32,113 nucleotides of DNA from Flavobacterium sp. (lineage in GTDB: Bacteria; Bacteroidota; Bacteroidia; Flavobacteriales; Flavobacteriaceae): positions 313-32,425 of the forward strand of contig JAAXJD010000072.1 in assembly GCA_012270005.1 (NCBI GenBank), written 5' to 3'. Below the pieces are notes generated by a model that was not told the DNA's origin, ran no database searches, and worked only from the letters and a program-made list of their open reading frames with translations. Within the stretch, counting starts at the first letter, position 1, and every line of letters begins with the position of its first letter. The translations under genes were made by a program, and so were the position numbers. Positions 14,756 through 23,116 of the stretch are shown here, in pieces.

Positions 14756-15766
14756 TTAATCTACAGTGTAACCTATGTTATCAAAGTAATAGTTGTGTGC
14801 ACTGCCTGTAAACTCCTGGAAAGAAATGTTTTGCAGGGCAGCAGGCCTTCCGCCAAGCTGTTCCCAGGTAAATTTATAGTCTTTCCATTCTTTACCAGTG
14901 GTTACAGCCCTGGTAGCATCGCCCCATCCTGTACCGTTAAAAATAAGTACCAGTTTACCGGCATCGTCTGAACGGATAGCGAAATGGATACCGGTGTACT
15001 GAGATACGCTTTCGTCCCATCCCCAGTTACCCTGAATGTTATCCCATCCGGCGATATTCTTTTTAATGAAGGTAGTACCCTGGTAAGCATCGGTAAGGCT
15101 TGTAAGGTATGAGTGGTTGTTCCAAGCCTCAATAGTCCATGGTGAGTAAAACACATCGTCATAAATTGCCGTTCCTACCGCAGTATTCCATGTAGAAGCA
15201 CCAGATGGCGTAGTAACCGTAATGTACTTGTGGTTAGAACCTACCGGCATTACTGCTTTAATTTCGGTAAGGGTGCTTGATACGATTTCTGCCTGTACAC
15301 CGCCCACTGTTACAACCGGATCCAGGAAGTAGCTACCATAAATGGTAAACTGCTCTCCATCGGCTACGTTAACCGGGTTAAAACTCTTTACCGTTGGCGC
15401 CGGTGGAAGTATCCTAAAACTATAGGTTGCTGTACCGCCGTCGGTAACTACTTTAAGCTCGCTTGGAGCGTTTTCGTACGGCGTATTTTTATCTATCGTT
15501 ACAAATATTACGTTATCTGTAACAAGGGTGCTGTTAAAGTACGTATCTACGTTATTAAAGTAGATTTTCTTAGTACTGTTAAAGCCTTTACCCCTAATAA
15601 TGTACATGTTGTTTGCTAAACCATCTTTTTTTTTTGATTTTTTTGTGGCAAGTCTTAGTTTTTCTATGTCTTGAGCTCCGGCAGCGTCATCGTTGTTACA
15701 CGATACCGTTAGGCCAAGGGCAACCACAAACAGCAAACCGAAGAATTTAATAAAATTAGCTTTCAT
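14756..15766 (-). CDS. Surface glycan-binding lipoprotein with IPT/TIG repeats (SusE position)
   Basis: This is a 336-residue lipoprotein (MKANFIKFFGLLFVVALGLTVSC, acylated C23). Two immunoglobulin-like IPT/TIG modules follow: about residues 50-115 (YIIRGKGFNSTKKIYFNNVD) and 120-200 (PAPTVKSFNPVNVADGEQFT, IYGSYFLDPVVTVGG). The C-terminal 130 residues form a carbohydrate-binding beta domain (YDDVFYSPWTIEAWNN to AHNYYFDNIGYTVD) rich in Trp and Tyr, similar to the C-terminal domain of surface glycan-binding proteins next to SusD in xyloglucan and mannan loci. It should hold mannan at the cell surface and hand it to the SusCD complex. A lysine-rich linker (KKSKKKDG) follows the lipid anchor. It is the third gene of the susCD operon, 19 bases after susD. 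Confidence 0.85.
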   Translation of the reverse strand: MKANFIKFFGLLFVVALGLTVSCNNDDAAGAQDIEKLRLATKKSKKKDGLANNMYIIRGKGFNSTKKIYFNNVDTYFNSTLVTDNVIFVTIDKNTPYENAPSELKVVTDGGTATYSFRILPPAPTVKSFNPVNVADGEQFTIYGSYFLDPVVTVGGVQAEIVSSTLTEIKAVMPVGSNHKYITVTTPSGASTWNTAVGTAIYDDVFYSPWTIEAWNNHSYLTSLTDAYQGTTFIKKNIAGWDNIQGNWGWDESVSQYTGIHFAIRSDDAGKLVLIFNGTGWGDATRAVTTGKEWKDYKFTWEQLGGRPAALQNISFQEFTGSAHNYYFDNIGYTVD

Positions 15767-15785
15767 GTGTGATGCAATTTTTTAA

Positions 15786-17387
15786 TTATTCAAAGTTATA
15801 CGGAACCGGAGCATCCAGTAGCTTAGGGTTTTTAGCCAGGTCGTTATCCGGATACGGTAAGTAAAAGTCGTTAGCCGCCGGGGTAAAATATTCTGCGCCA
15901 AACATATTTCCCCTGTTTTGAGCAGCCATAATGGCAGTAGCCTGTTCTCTTGGCAACCTGCCCAGGTCAAACCAGTAGTCACCTTCAAACATAAGTTCTT
16001 TACGGCGTTCCTGGAAAATATCATCAAACGTAATGCTTGTTTTAGCCGTTAGTCCTGCACGTGTCCTTACTGCATTAAATGATGCAAGTGCATTAGCATC
16101 GCTTGTGCTGGCACCACCGGCAAGGGTAGCTTCGGCATGGATAAGCAATAACTCTGCATACCTCATTATGTAGGTATTGTTTTCCATCATTTTCCAGTTG
16201 TCTATAGGGCCTGTCTGGTCGCCATTCTCTATACCTATTACATACTTTTTAATAGCAGCACCGGCACCCTGTCCGCCTATGTCTGCGGCAGATGGTACTG
16301 TAAAGCCCATTTGGTCAGTAAGGCCTGAGTTTGTACGTACTTTAATGTCAGCGTACACATCGCCCGGTAGCATAATGGTTTCTTTCCTGCGAAGGTCGCC
16401 GGCTTCCCAAATGTTAAGCACATCCTGAGATGGGCCAAATACACCACCGTAAGAAGCGTTAGATGTAGTAAGGGCAGGGGTACTGATACCAAACTGTGTG
16501 TTAGCATTGTTTGCCGAACCATAACGGCCGTCTACCACCCACTGTATAGCGAAGATAGATTCCTCGTTATTGTTGTTAGGGAATGTAAACAGGTCATGGA
16601 ACGACTTGTTTGGCAACGAACTGCCTCCAAGTAGCTTAAACTCGCCGCTGTTTATTACATCTTCGGCCATAGCCTTACTTTCAGCATACTTTTTAAGGTA
16701 TAGGTATACTTTAGCAAGCATAGCTTTTGCCGAACCTTTAGAAACCCTACCGTTAGCAGTGTAGTTAGAACCACGTGTTTTTTCTTTTAGCAGTTCTATA
16801 GCTTTCAGGTAGTCCTTTTCAATAAGGGTATAGATGTCCTCAATTCTGTTGGTGTTCATTTGAGGCGTGTCTATATAGTCAAGATTGTTCTCAATAATAG
16901 GCACCGGACCCCATAAGCGTACCAGGTAAAAATAGGCAGTGGCACGCATAAAGTATGCTTCACCTACCGCGTTGTTTAATACATCTGTACTAACCGCAGG
17001 CGATACCCTTGAAGGCAGGAAGTTAATAACGTTGTTTGCCTGGGCCACATTAGACCACAGGGATTTCCAACCCGAGAAAAGCTCATTGTCACTACCGTTT
17101 AGCGAAAAGTTTCGCATGGCACTAACGTCGCTTGACCCTGAGTACATGTTACCAGAACCTACTTCGGCAATGGCGTAGAAAAACTTGTTACCGAAGTTAA
17201 ACCACGTGCGCGAATACATACCGTTTGTGGCTGATTCTACCTGCGCGTCGTTTTGGTAATAGTTATCAAGTGTGATAGCATCTTCGGCAGGGCGGTCGGT
17301 AAATTCCTGCGTACATGAAGACAGCAACCCCGTAAGGGCTAAAGCAGCTAAGAAAGCGTAACCTTTAGATATCTTTTTCATTGTCAT
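15786..17387 (-). CDS. susD: SusD/RagB-family outer-membrane glycan-binding lipoprotein
   Basis: This surface lipoprotein captures oligosaccharides over the SusC pore. It is about 533 residues long. The signal MKKISKGYAFLAALALTGLLSSC has a lipobox ending in cysteine. N-terminal TPR-like helices include FTDRPAEDAITLDNYYQNDA, AQVESATNGMY and NAVGEAYFMRATAYFYLVR with LWGPVPI. The C-terminal RagB/SusD region includes YIMRYAELLLIHAEATLAGG, FNAVRTRAGL and DIFQERRKELMFEGDYWFDL. Two ATG codons (17387 and 17381) fit; an in-frame start at 17405 would overlap susC and add residues before the signal peptide, so it is rejected. Partner of the adjacent SusC. Confidence 0.95.
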   Translation of the reverse strand: MTMKKISKGYAFLAALALTGLLSSCTQEFTDRPAEDAITLDNYYQNDAQVESATNGMYSRTWFNFGNKFFYAIAEVGSGNMYSGSSDVSAMRNFSLNGSDNELFSGWKSLWSNVAQANNVINFLPSRVSPAVSTDVLNNAVGEAYFMRATAYFYLVRLWGPVPIIENNLDYIDTPQMNTNRIEDIYTLIEKDYLKAIELLKEKTRGSNYTANGRVSKGSAKAMLAKVYLYLKKYAESKAMAEDVINSGEFKLLGGSSLPNKSFHDLFTFPNNNNEESIFAIQWVVDGRYGSANNANTQFGISTPALTTSNASYGGVFGPSQDVLNIWEAGDLRRKETIMLPGDVYADIKVRTNSGLTDQMGFTVPSAADIGGQGAGAAIKKYVIGIENGDQTGPIDNWKMMENNTYIMRYAELLLIHAEATLAGGASTSDANALASFNAVRTRAGLTAKTSITFDDIFQERRKELMFEGDYWFDLGRLPREQATAIMAAQNRGNMFGAEYFTPAANDFYLPYPDNDLAKNPKLLDAPVPYNFE

Positions 17388-17391
17388 TTTA

Positions 17392-20300
17392 TTAGAATTC
17401 AACATTTACACCTACAGAATACGTACGCGGAGTAGGATACCTACCGTTGTCTATACCGGTAAGAAGCTGGTTTTGGTTGTAAGAACCAACCTCAGGGTCG
17501 TAACCACGGTAGTTAGTAAGTGTGTACAGGTTCTGAACACTTCCGTAAATCCTCATCCTTGATAGTTTTATCTTAGAGATAAGAGATGAAGGTAGTGAGT
17601 AGCCCAGTGTTACGTTTTGTAGCCTTGCATACGAACCATCTTCAATCCAACGGGTAGAGATAAGGTTGTTTTGTGCAGATATACTACCTACAGGCCTAGG
17701 CAATGCAGCGTTAGGGTTTGTAGGGCTCCAGTAATTAGCGGCATCTGTAAGGTAATTTGTGTATAATGATGAGTTACTTACACCGTTACGGTAGGTAAGG
17801 TTCATAATATCGTTACCGTAGCTACCTTGGATAAAGATAGAAGCATCCCAGTTTTTGTAGTGGAAATTGTTAGTGAAACCAAATGTAAACTTAGGGTGAG
17901 GGTTACCTATAAGGGTTTTATCAAGCTCGTTTACAACACCATCTCCGTTAACATCTTTGTACTTAATATCACCTGCTTCTATTGCCTGACCAAACTGCTG
18001 TGGCGCAGCGGCAGCATCTGCAGCGTTTCTTACAATACCTTCAGAAACATATCCGTAGAACATACCTATAGGCTGGCCTACAACGGTGTTTGTTACATCG
18101 TAAGACATAAAGCCGTTAAGGTTTACAGGCTGCGTAAGTACAAGGCCGTTTTGTATAGAAGTCAGCTGGTTTTTGTAGTGAGAAAATACAAGCGTAGAGT
18201 TCCACTGCAGTTCGCCTTTGCTGTTGTAAGTAAGGGTAATATCATAACCGTTGTTCTTCATAGAACCAAGGTTAGAATAAGGAGCATCCATACCTCCGTA
18301 GAAGCCTTCTCCACCGGTTAGGAAAGCAGGCAGCGGCACCTGGAATAAGAAGTCTTTTGATTTTTTGCTGTACACGTCTATGCTTGCAGAAAGGCGTGAA
18401 CTAAACAATGAAAAATCAAGACCGAAGTTAGTTTGCTGCATAGACTCCCATGTAAGGTTAGGGTTAGGGAAATTAGACGGCAGAAAGCCGGCTCCTAAGC
18501 CTGAGTTCTGCTGGGTAAGTGTAGCACTATACCTGGCCTGAGGGATTTGCTGGTTACCGGTTTCACCATAACCAACCCTGAATTTAATGTTGTCTACATA
18601 TTTTTTAGTAGCTTCCATAAATGGCTCGTTACTTAATTTCCAAGAACCTGCCACTGAAGGGAAATAACCGGTTTGTTTGTCTTTTACGGTTGGGTCAAAA
18701 CGAGATGAACGGTCGCTCCTTACAGAAGCAGAAACGCCATATTTGTTTCCAAAGTCGTAAATCACCCTTCCGAATAACGACGCAATAGAGCCGCTACCTT
18801 TATAACCTGTTACTTTAAAGCTGTTAGCATCGGCCAGGTTTACCGTGTGTGGGTCGTTAGCCAGGAAACCTGTAGAGAAGATTTCATTACCCTCCCAGTG
18901 GCTGTCGTTTGCTTCCTGACCTGCAAGTACGGTTACGTGGTGTTTGCCAAATGTATTGTCGTACGTAAGTAAGTTTTTAATGTTTACCGAGTACCAGTTT
19001 TGGTTACGCTCTGTAGAAAAAGCAATAGGGTTGTTTTGTATACCAAAGCTGTATGTAGGTACAAAATAATGGTTTTCGCTAAACTCAGTGTTGGCACTGG
19101 CTTCAATCCTATACTTAAGGCCTTTAATGATTTCGGCTTCTGCGTAAGCATTACCCATAAAATTTTTACGGATAAGTTTGTTTTGCTTAGTAAGTGCTTC
19201 TGCTACAGGGTTAAAGTAGTATACCCCCGAAGAGTTTTGTGCAGAACCTGCAAACGATCCGTCTGGGTTTCTTACCGGTACATCTGGCGTTTGCTGAAGC
19301 ATATTGCTTATAATACCTGAGTAACTCTGGTTTATAGTAATGTTTTCGTTAGTAACACCGGCATTAGTATTAACACCTACACGAAGCCAGTCTTTTACCT
19401 TAGTATCAAGGTTTATTTTGGCAGTGTAACGCTTAAAGCCAGAACCTATCTGCGTGCCTTCCTGATCAAGAAGTCCTCCTGAGATGTAGTACGATGTATT
19501 TTCAGATCCGCCTGAGAAAGAAAGCTGGTGGCTTTTTCCTATCGCTGTCTGGAAAACCGCATCCTGCCAGTCTGTACCTTTACCAAGTAGTTCAGGGTGA
19601 GCAAACTCCGGCCTTAGCTGGCTGTCTGCAAATCCAAATATTGGTGAAAGCTCATTTTGGTGACGGGCATACTGCCTAAGGTCCATCATATCCAGCTTTT
19701 TGTAAATGGTAGCTGCGGTAGTGTAGCCTTCGTAAGAAAGTTTACCGCTTCCTTTTTTACCTGATTTGGTTGTAATGATGATTACACCATTTGCACCTCT
19801 TGATCCGTAGATTGCTGTAGCTGAAGCATCTTTAAGGATATCTATGCTAAGGATGTCGTTAGGGTTAATCATAGATAGCGGGCTTACTGCGTTGTTACCA
19901 GAATCGCCAGAGCTGCCAAAGTCGTTAGCTGCCATAGGGCGGCCGCTCATAGACTTACCGGTAGCATCTCCTGAAACCGGAACACCATCTATAATGTAAA
20001 GCGGCTCGTTAGTACCGCTAATAGAGGTTGTACCACGTACCCTTATAGATACGGCACTACCCGGTGCTCCTGAGTTGTTAGATACAGATACACCCGCAGC
20101 CTTACCCTGTATCATTTGGTCTACAGAGGTTTGTTTAAGGTTTTCAATATCTTTTGTACGTATAGATGAAACTGAACTGTTAAGATCTTCTTTCTTTTGA
20201 GTACCGTAACCTATAACCACCACTTCATCAAGGGTTTTAGAGGCTTCGGCCAGTTTCACATTAATTTTGGTTTTGCCTTTTACGGCTACTTCTTCGGTTG

Positions 20301-20562
20301 TAAAACCTATGAAGCTGAAAACAAGTGTACCGTTTTCCGGTACTTCAATGGTGTAGTCGCCATCCAGGCCTGTGGCTACCCCGTTCTGTGTGCCTTTTAC
20401 GGTTACATTTACCCCCGGAATGGTCATTCCTTTTTCGTCCGATACCACGCCGCTTACCTTGTGCTGTGCATGCAAACTCCCTGCAAAACAGAGCGACAGC
20501 AAGCAGAAAAGGGCTCGTCCTTTAGTACACCATTTAATAACTTTGTGTAGTGTATTACCCAT
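17392..20562 (-). CDS. susC: SusC/RagA-family TonB-dependent outer-membrane transporter
   Basis: The 1056-residue TonB-dependent porin imports oligosaccharides across the outer membrane with SusD. After a signal peptide (ending in SLHAQ) comes a carboxypeptidase-D-like N-terminal domain (VSGVVSDEKGMTIPGVNVTV, GLDGDYTIEVPENG), a region LDEVVVIGYGTQKKEDL typical of SusC, and the plug with SVDQMIQGKAAGVSVSNNSG and IRVRGTTSISGTNEPLYIID. A 22-strand barrel follows, ending in NVEF with a terminal aromatic residue, as expected for outer-membrane insertion. The ATG at 20562 is chosen over an in-frame TTG 36 bases upstream because it starts directly at the signal peptide. Mannan-derived ligands are inferred from neighbours. 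Confidence 0.96.
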   Translation of the reverse strand: MGNTLHKVIKWCTKGRALFCLLSLCFAGSLHAQHKVSGVVSDEKGMTIPGVNVTVKGTQNGVATGLDGDYTIEVPENGTLVFSFIGFTTEEVAVKGKTKINVKLAEASKTLDEVVVIGYGTQKKEDLNSSVSSIRTKDIENLKQTSVDQMIQGKAAGVSVSNNSGAPGSAVSIRVRGTTSISGTNEPLYIIDGVPVSGDATGKSMSGRPMAANDFGSSGDSGNNAVSPLSMINPNDILSIDILKDASATAIYGSRGANGVIIITTKSGKKGSGKLSYEGYTTAATIYKKLDMMDLRQYARHQNELSPIFGFADSQLRPEFAHPELLGKGTDWQDAVFQTAIGKSHQLSFSGGSENTSYYISGGLLDQEGTQIGSGFKRYTAKINLDTKVKDWLRVGVNTNAGVTNENITINQSYSGIISNMLQQTPDVPVRNPDGSFAGSAQNSSGVYYFNPVAEALTKQNKLIRKNFMGNAYAEAEIIKGLKYRIEASANTEFSENHYFVPTYSFGIQNNPIAFSTERNQNWYSVNIKNLLTYDNTFGKHHVTVLAGQEANDSHWEGNEIFSTGFLANDPHTVNLADANSFKVTGYKGSGSIASLFGRVIYDFGNKYGVSASVRSDRSSRFDPTVKDKQTGYFPSVAGSWKLSNEPFMEATKKYVDNIKFRVGYGETGNQQIPQARYSATLTQQNSGLGAGFLPSNFPNPNLTWESMQQTNFGLDFSLFSSRLSASIDVYSKKSKDFLFQVPLPAFLTGGEGFYGGMDAPYSNLGSMKNNGYDITLTYNSKGELQWNSTLVFSHYKNQLTSIQNGLVLTQPVNLNGFMSYDVTNTVVGQPIGMFYGYVSEGIVRNAADAAAAPQQFGQAIEAGDIKYKDVNGDGVVNELDKTLIGNPHPKFTFGFTNNFHYKNWDASIFIQGSYGNDIMNLTYRNGVSNSSLYTNYLTDAANYWSPTNPNAALPRPVGSISAQNNLISTRWIEDGSYARLQNVTLGYSLPSSLISKIKLSRMRIYGSVQNLYTLTNYRGYDPEVGSYNQNQLLTGIDNGRYPTPRTYSVGVNVEF

Positions 20563-20767
20563 AGTAAAATTTGTGTTTGGTGAGCTACTAATTCGCAATT
20601 AATAAGGTTAGAAATTTAGCTATCAATAATTTTAGGGTTCTTTTATTGATGAAAACAAATTTAGACTTAACCCCTGCAGTAGGTTAATAATATTTTATCT
20701 TGTCATTTTAATATTTCCTCTAACGTTTGCGTAGCGTTTGTACTTTAATATATATACTACAAATAAA
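20563..20767 (-). promoter_or_regulatory. susC promoter and leader region
   Basis: This is the non-coding stretch between susC and the araC terminator. It holds one good -7 box, TAAATTTG on the minus strand (20656-20663), predicting a leader of about 90 bases, and AT-rich DNA. The octamer GTAAAATT stands just before the start codon (20564-20571) and recurs in the araC/GH26 intergenic region. No clear -33 element or RNA switch is seen. Confidence 0.5.
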
Positions 20768-20808
20768 AACAGGGTTAAATTGTTTAAAAACAATAAATTA
20801 ACCCTGTT
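20761..20808 (-). terminator. araC terminator
   Basis: AACAGGGTTAA (20768-20778) pairs perfectly with TTAACCCTGTT (20798-20808). The stem extends inward by ATTG/CAAT past a 3-base bulge. On the minus strand a T-rich exit (TTTTATTT) follows. It uncouples araC from susC transcription. Confidence 0.8.
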
Positions 20809-20863
20809 ATTTGTGTTTGTGAAGCAATGAGTGTATTGTACTTTTTTGTCAAAATCATACCGC

Positions 20864-21739
20864 TTATAAAAAGCGTTTCATACCCTGGAACTCATCCCGG
20901 TACTGGCTTGGCGTTGTTTTTTTTATGCTTTTAAAAATCCGGTTGAAGTTGGCTATATTGTTAAAACCGCTTTTATAAGCAATCTCACTTATGCTAAGGT
21001 CTTTTTCTATCAGCCAGCGTGCGGCATACCCTACACGTATATCGTTAAGGTAGTTTACAAATGTTTTATTAGTGCGCTTTTTTATAAAGCGGTTAAACGA
21101 TACGGGGCTCATACTGGCTGCAGAGCTTACATCGTCAAGCGTGATTTTTTCGCTAAAGTTGCGTTGAATATACTCGTACACCAGCTTCATTTTATCGTCA
21201 TCTTCAAAAACATCGCTGTCTACCGTGTAATTGCTCAGCAGGCGCTGGTTACGTGAGTTGGCCATATCGTGCAGGATTGACATTATTTCAAGGAAATAGT
21301 CCATGCCATCGAGCTTGCTTATGCGCCTGAACCGTTCTGCCAGCTCATTAGATGTTTTTTTAGAAAACAATATACCATGGTTGCTGCGGTTAAACATATC
21401 TTTGATGGGGCGCATTATGCGGCGCTCAAGCAAAGAGTCGTCAAACAGGTCGTTGTGAAACTGTATGGTAATCTCGTTGATGTCTTTGTTTTTGCATTTA
21501 AACAGTTCCCATCCATGGGGCAGGTTAGGCCCTACGAGTACAAGCTCTATGTCGTCTATTTCTTCAATGTGGTCGCCTACAATGCGTTTTACGCCCTTTC
21601 CGCCCAAAATAAAGTTAATTTCGTATTCGGGGTGGTAGTGTATAGGGAACTCAAAGGTGTCTTTGTGCCGGTCAAATACCAGGAAGCTGTCGTCTTTAGA
21701 TAAAGGCGGTATTTCGCGATGAAATTTTTGGTTGTCCAT
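20864..21739 (-). CDS. AraC-family transcriptional regulator of the mannan locus
   Basis: This 291-residue cytoplasmic regulator has an N-terminal cupin-type sensor domain (residues about 15-100: FPIHYHPEYEINFILGGKGV, LVLVGPNLPHGWELF). Its C-terminal pair of AraC helix-turn-helix motifs spans about 190-285 (SEKITLDDVSSAASMSPVSF, LSISEIAYKSGFNNIANFNR). Such cupin-AraC proteins sense soluble sugars inside the cell, which fits a locus that imports intact disaccharide. The gene sits between susC and the divergent GH26 operon and is the only regulator in the locus; no hybrid two-component sensor or SusR is present. Its likely targets are the susC and GH26 promoters, with mannobiose or a related disaccharide as inducer; both are inferences. 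Confidence 0.9.
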   Translation of the reverse strand: MDNQKFHREIPPLSKDDSFLVFDRHKDTFEFPIHYHPEYEINFILGGKGVKRIVGDHIEEIDDIELVLVGPNLPHGWELFKCKNKDINEITIQFHNDLFDDSLLERRIMRPIKDMFNRSNHGILFSKKTSNELAERFRRISKLDGMDYFLEIMSILHDMANSRNQRLLSNYTVDSDVFEDDDKMKLVYEYIQRNFSEKITLDDVSSAASMSPVSFNRFIKKRTNKTFVNYLNDIRVGYAARWLIEKDLSISEIAYKSGFNNIANFNRIFKSIKKTTPSQYRDEFQGMKRFL

Positions 21740-21812
21740 AGCTACTACAACGTTTGTAAAATTTTGTTACAATAATGATAAAATAGTATTAACTGATATT
21801 GAATGCCCGTTA

Positions 21813-21820
21813 TATCTTTG
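21813..21820 (+). promoter_or_regulatory. -7 box of the GH26-symporter-GH130-epimerase operon
   Basis: TATCTTTG matches TAnnTTTG. The predicted start near 21824 leaves a leader of about 105 bases before the GH26 ATG. No good -33 TTG is present, which fits dependence on the divergent AraC-type activator. Confidence 0.55.
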
Positions 21821-21882
21821 GCATTATCAAAAATGGGCTGATAAAATTATACTGTTGGAAATTATCAATCTAATTAATTAAG

Positions 21883-21904
21883 AATTTTACAATGAAGTAA
21901 AATT
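21883..21904. other. Inverted repeat in the GH26 leader
   Basis: AATTTTAC and GTAAAATT face each other around AATGAA, then a T-run follows. A related imperfect dyad, GTAAAATTTTGTTAC, lies at 21756-21770 near the araC start. It could be a regulator site or a weak leader hairpin; the arms are AT-rich, so chance is possible. Confidence 0.4.
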
Positions 21905-21928
21905 TTTTTGAAGCACATGCAAATATAG

Positions 21929-23086
21929 ATGAAAAATAATATTACCATACTTTTAGCCGGAATTTTTCTTGTATCATGCAAAAGCACATCGCAAACTGCA
22001 GGGGTACAGGTGCTTCCTGCCGATAAGAATGCCACACCGGAAACCGTAACCTTATACCAAAATTTGTTTAAATCACGAGAAAAAGGATATTTTTTTGGTC
22101 ATCAGGATGCATTGGCTTACGGTGTTAACTGGCGTTATGAAGAAGGCCGCAGCGACGTAAAAGATGTTACCGGCGATTACCCCGCGGTATACGGCTGGGA
22201 TCTTGGCCGTATAGAGGATAAAGCAGATAAAGACCTCGATGGTGTGCCGTTTAGTAACCAAAAACGTTACGTGCAGCAAGTGTACAAGTGGGGTGGCATT
22301 AACACCTTTAGTTGGCTCATGAATATCCCGCTAACTTGCAAATACGGCGGGACTAACGAGCCGGGTACTGTGGCTTCGGTGCTTCCGGGGGGAGCAAAGC
22401 ATGAGTTGTTTAAGACTTGGCTTGATAATGCAGCCGCGTATTTTCTTACACTTAAAGGTAAAGATGGCAAGCTTATTCCTATATTATTCCGTCCGTACCA
22501 TGAGTTTACCGGAAACTGGTTTTGGTGGTGTAAAAATACTACCACCCCGGAACAGTTTAAAGCACTATGGAAGTTTACGGTTGAGTATTTTGAAGCCAAA
22601 GGCGTACACAACCTGTTGTATGTGTACAACACATCAGACTCCGGGGTAGAAACCAAAGCTGATTTTATGGAATACTATCCTGGTGATGCTTATGTAGATA
22701 TGGTTAGCTTTGATATTTACCAGGGAGGAGAGGAAGCTGCCAAACGCGATAAATTTGCGGCAGACACCCACCGCCTTGTAGGTATAATAGACGAGGTGGC
22801 ACGCGAACACAACAAGCTTTCCGCTATTGCCGAAACGGGTTTTGAGCAAATTCCGTATGCTACCTGGTGGACAGAAACGCTTACAAATGCCATTGCTGAC
22901 CGAAAAATATCGTACGTACTGGTATGGCGTAACCATGGGTGGAATGAGTACATGACACCACCGCGCATGCACTACTATGCGCCGTACAAAGGGCATAAGT
23001 ATGAGGCGGACTTTGTAAAATACTACAACCAGCCGGAAACCCTTTTCCAAAAAGAAGCAACAAAACTAAACCTTTATAAAAAATAA
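21929..23086 (+). CDS. GH26 beta-mannanase lipoprotein (first copy)
   Basis: This endo- or exo-acting beta-1,4-mannanase has 385 residues. The signal MKNNITILLAGIFLVSC has the lipid-anchored cysteine at C17. GH26 motifs are GHQDALAYGVNW, GGINTFSWLMNIP, acid/base E192 in RPYHEFTGNWFWW, YYPGDAYVDMVSFDIY, nucleophile E302 in AIAETGF, and VLVWRNHGWN. It is a single catalytic domain with no binding module. It leads the operon with the symporter, GH130 and epimerase, the gene set known for mannobiose use in Bacteroides fragilis, where the partner GH26 releases mannobiose. Location at the cell surface or the periplasmic face of the outer membrane cannot be decided from the anchor alone. Confidence 0.93.
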   Translation: MKNNITILLAGIFLVSCKSTSQTAGVQVLPADKNATPETVTLYQNLFKSREKGYFFGHQDALAYGVNWRYEEGRSDVKDVTGDYPAVYGWDLGRIEDKADKDLDGVPFSNQKRYVQQVYKWGGINTFSWLMNIPLTCKYGGTNEPGTVASVLPGGAKHELFKTWLDNAAAYFLTLKGKDGKLIPILFRPYHEFTGNWFWWCKNTTTPEQFKALWKFTVEYFEAKGVHNLLYVYNTSDSGVETKADFMEYYPGDAYVDMVSFDIYQGGEEAAKRDKFAADTHRLVGIIDEVAREHNKLSAIAETGFEQIPYATWWTETLTNAIADRKISYVLVWRNHGWNEYMTPPRMHYYAPYKGHKYEADFVKYYNQPETLFQKEATKLNLYKK

Positions 23087-23116
23087 GCGTTTTACATACG
23101 CTTGCCTTGTTATATA

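Noticed and set aside
15786-20562. Evidence for recent transfer of the mannan locus (insertion sequences, integrase, tRNA edge)
   Set aside because: No transposase, integrase, tRNA or flanking repeat was found, and base use looks like that of the neighbours by eye.
20563-20863. Possible riboswitch or small RNA in the susC upstream region
   Set aside because: The only strong structure is the araC terminator; no conserved RNA fold is recognisable.
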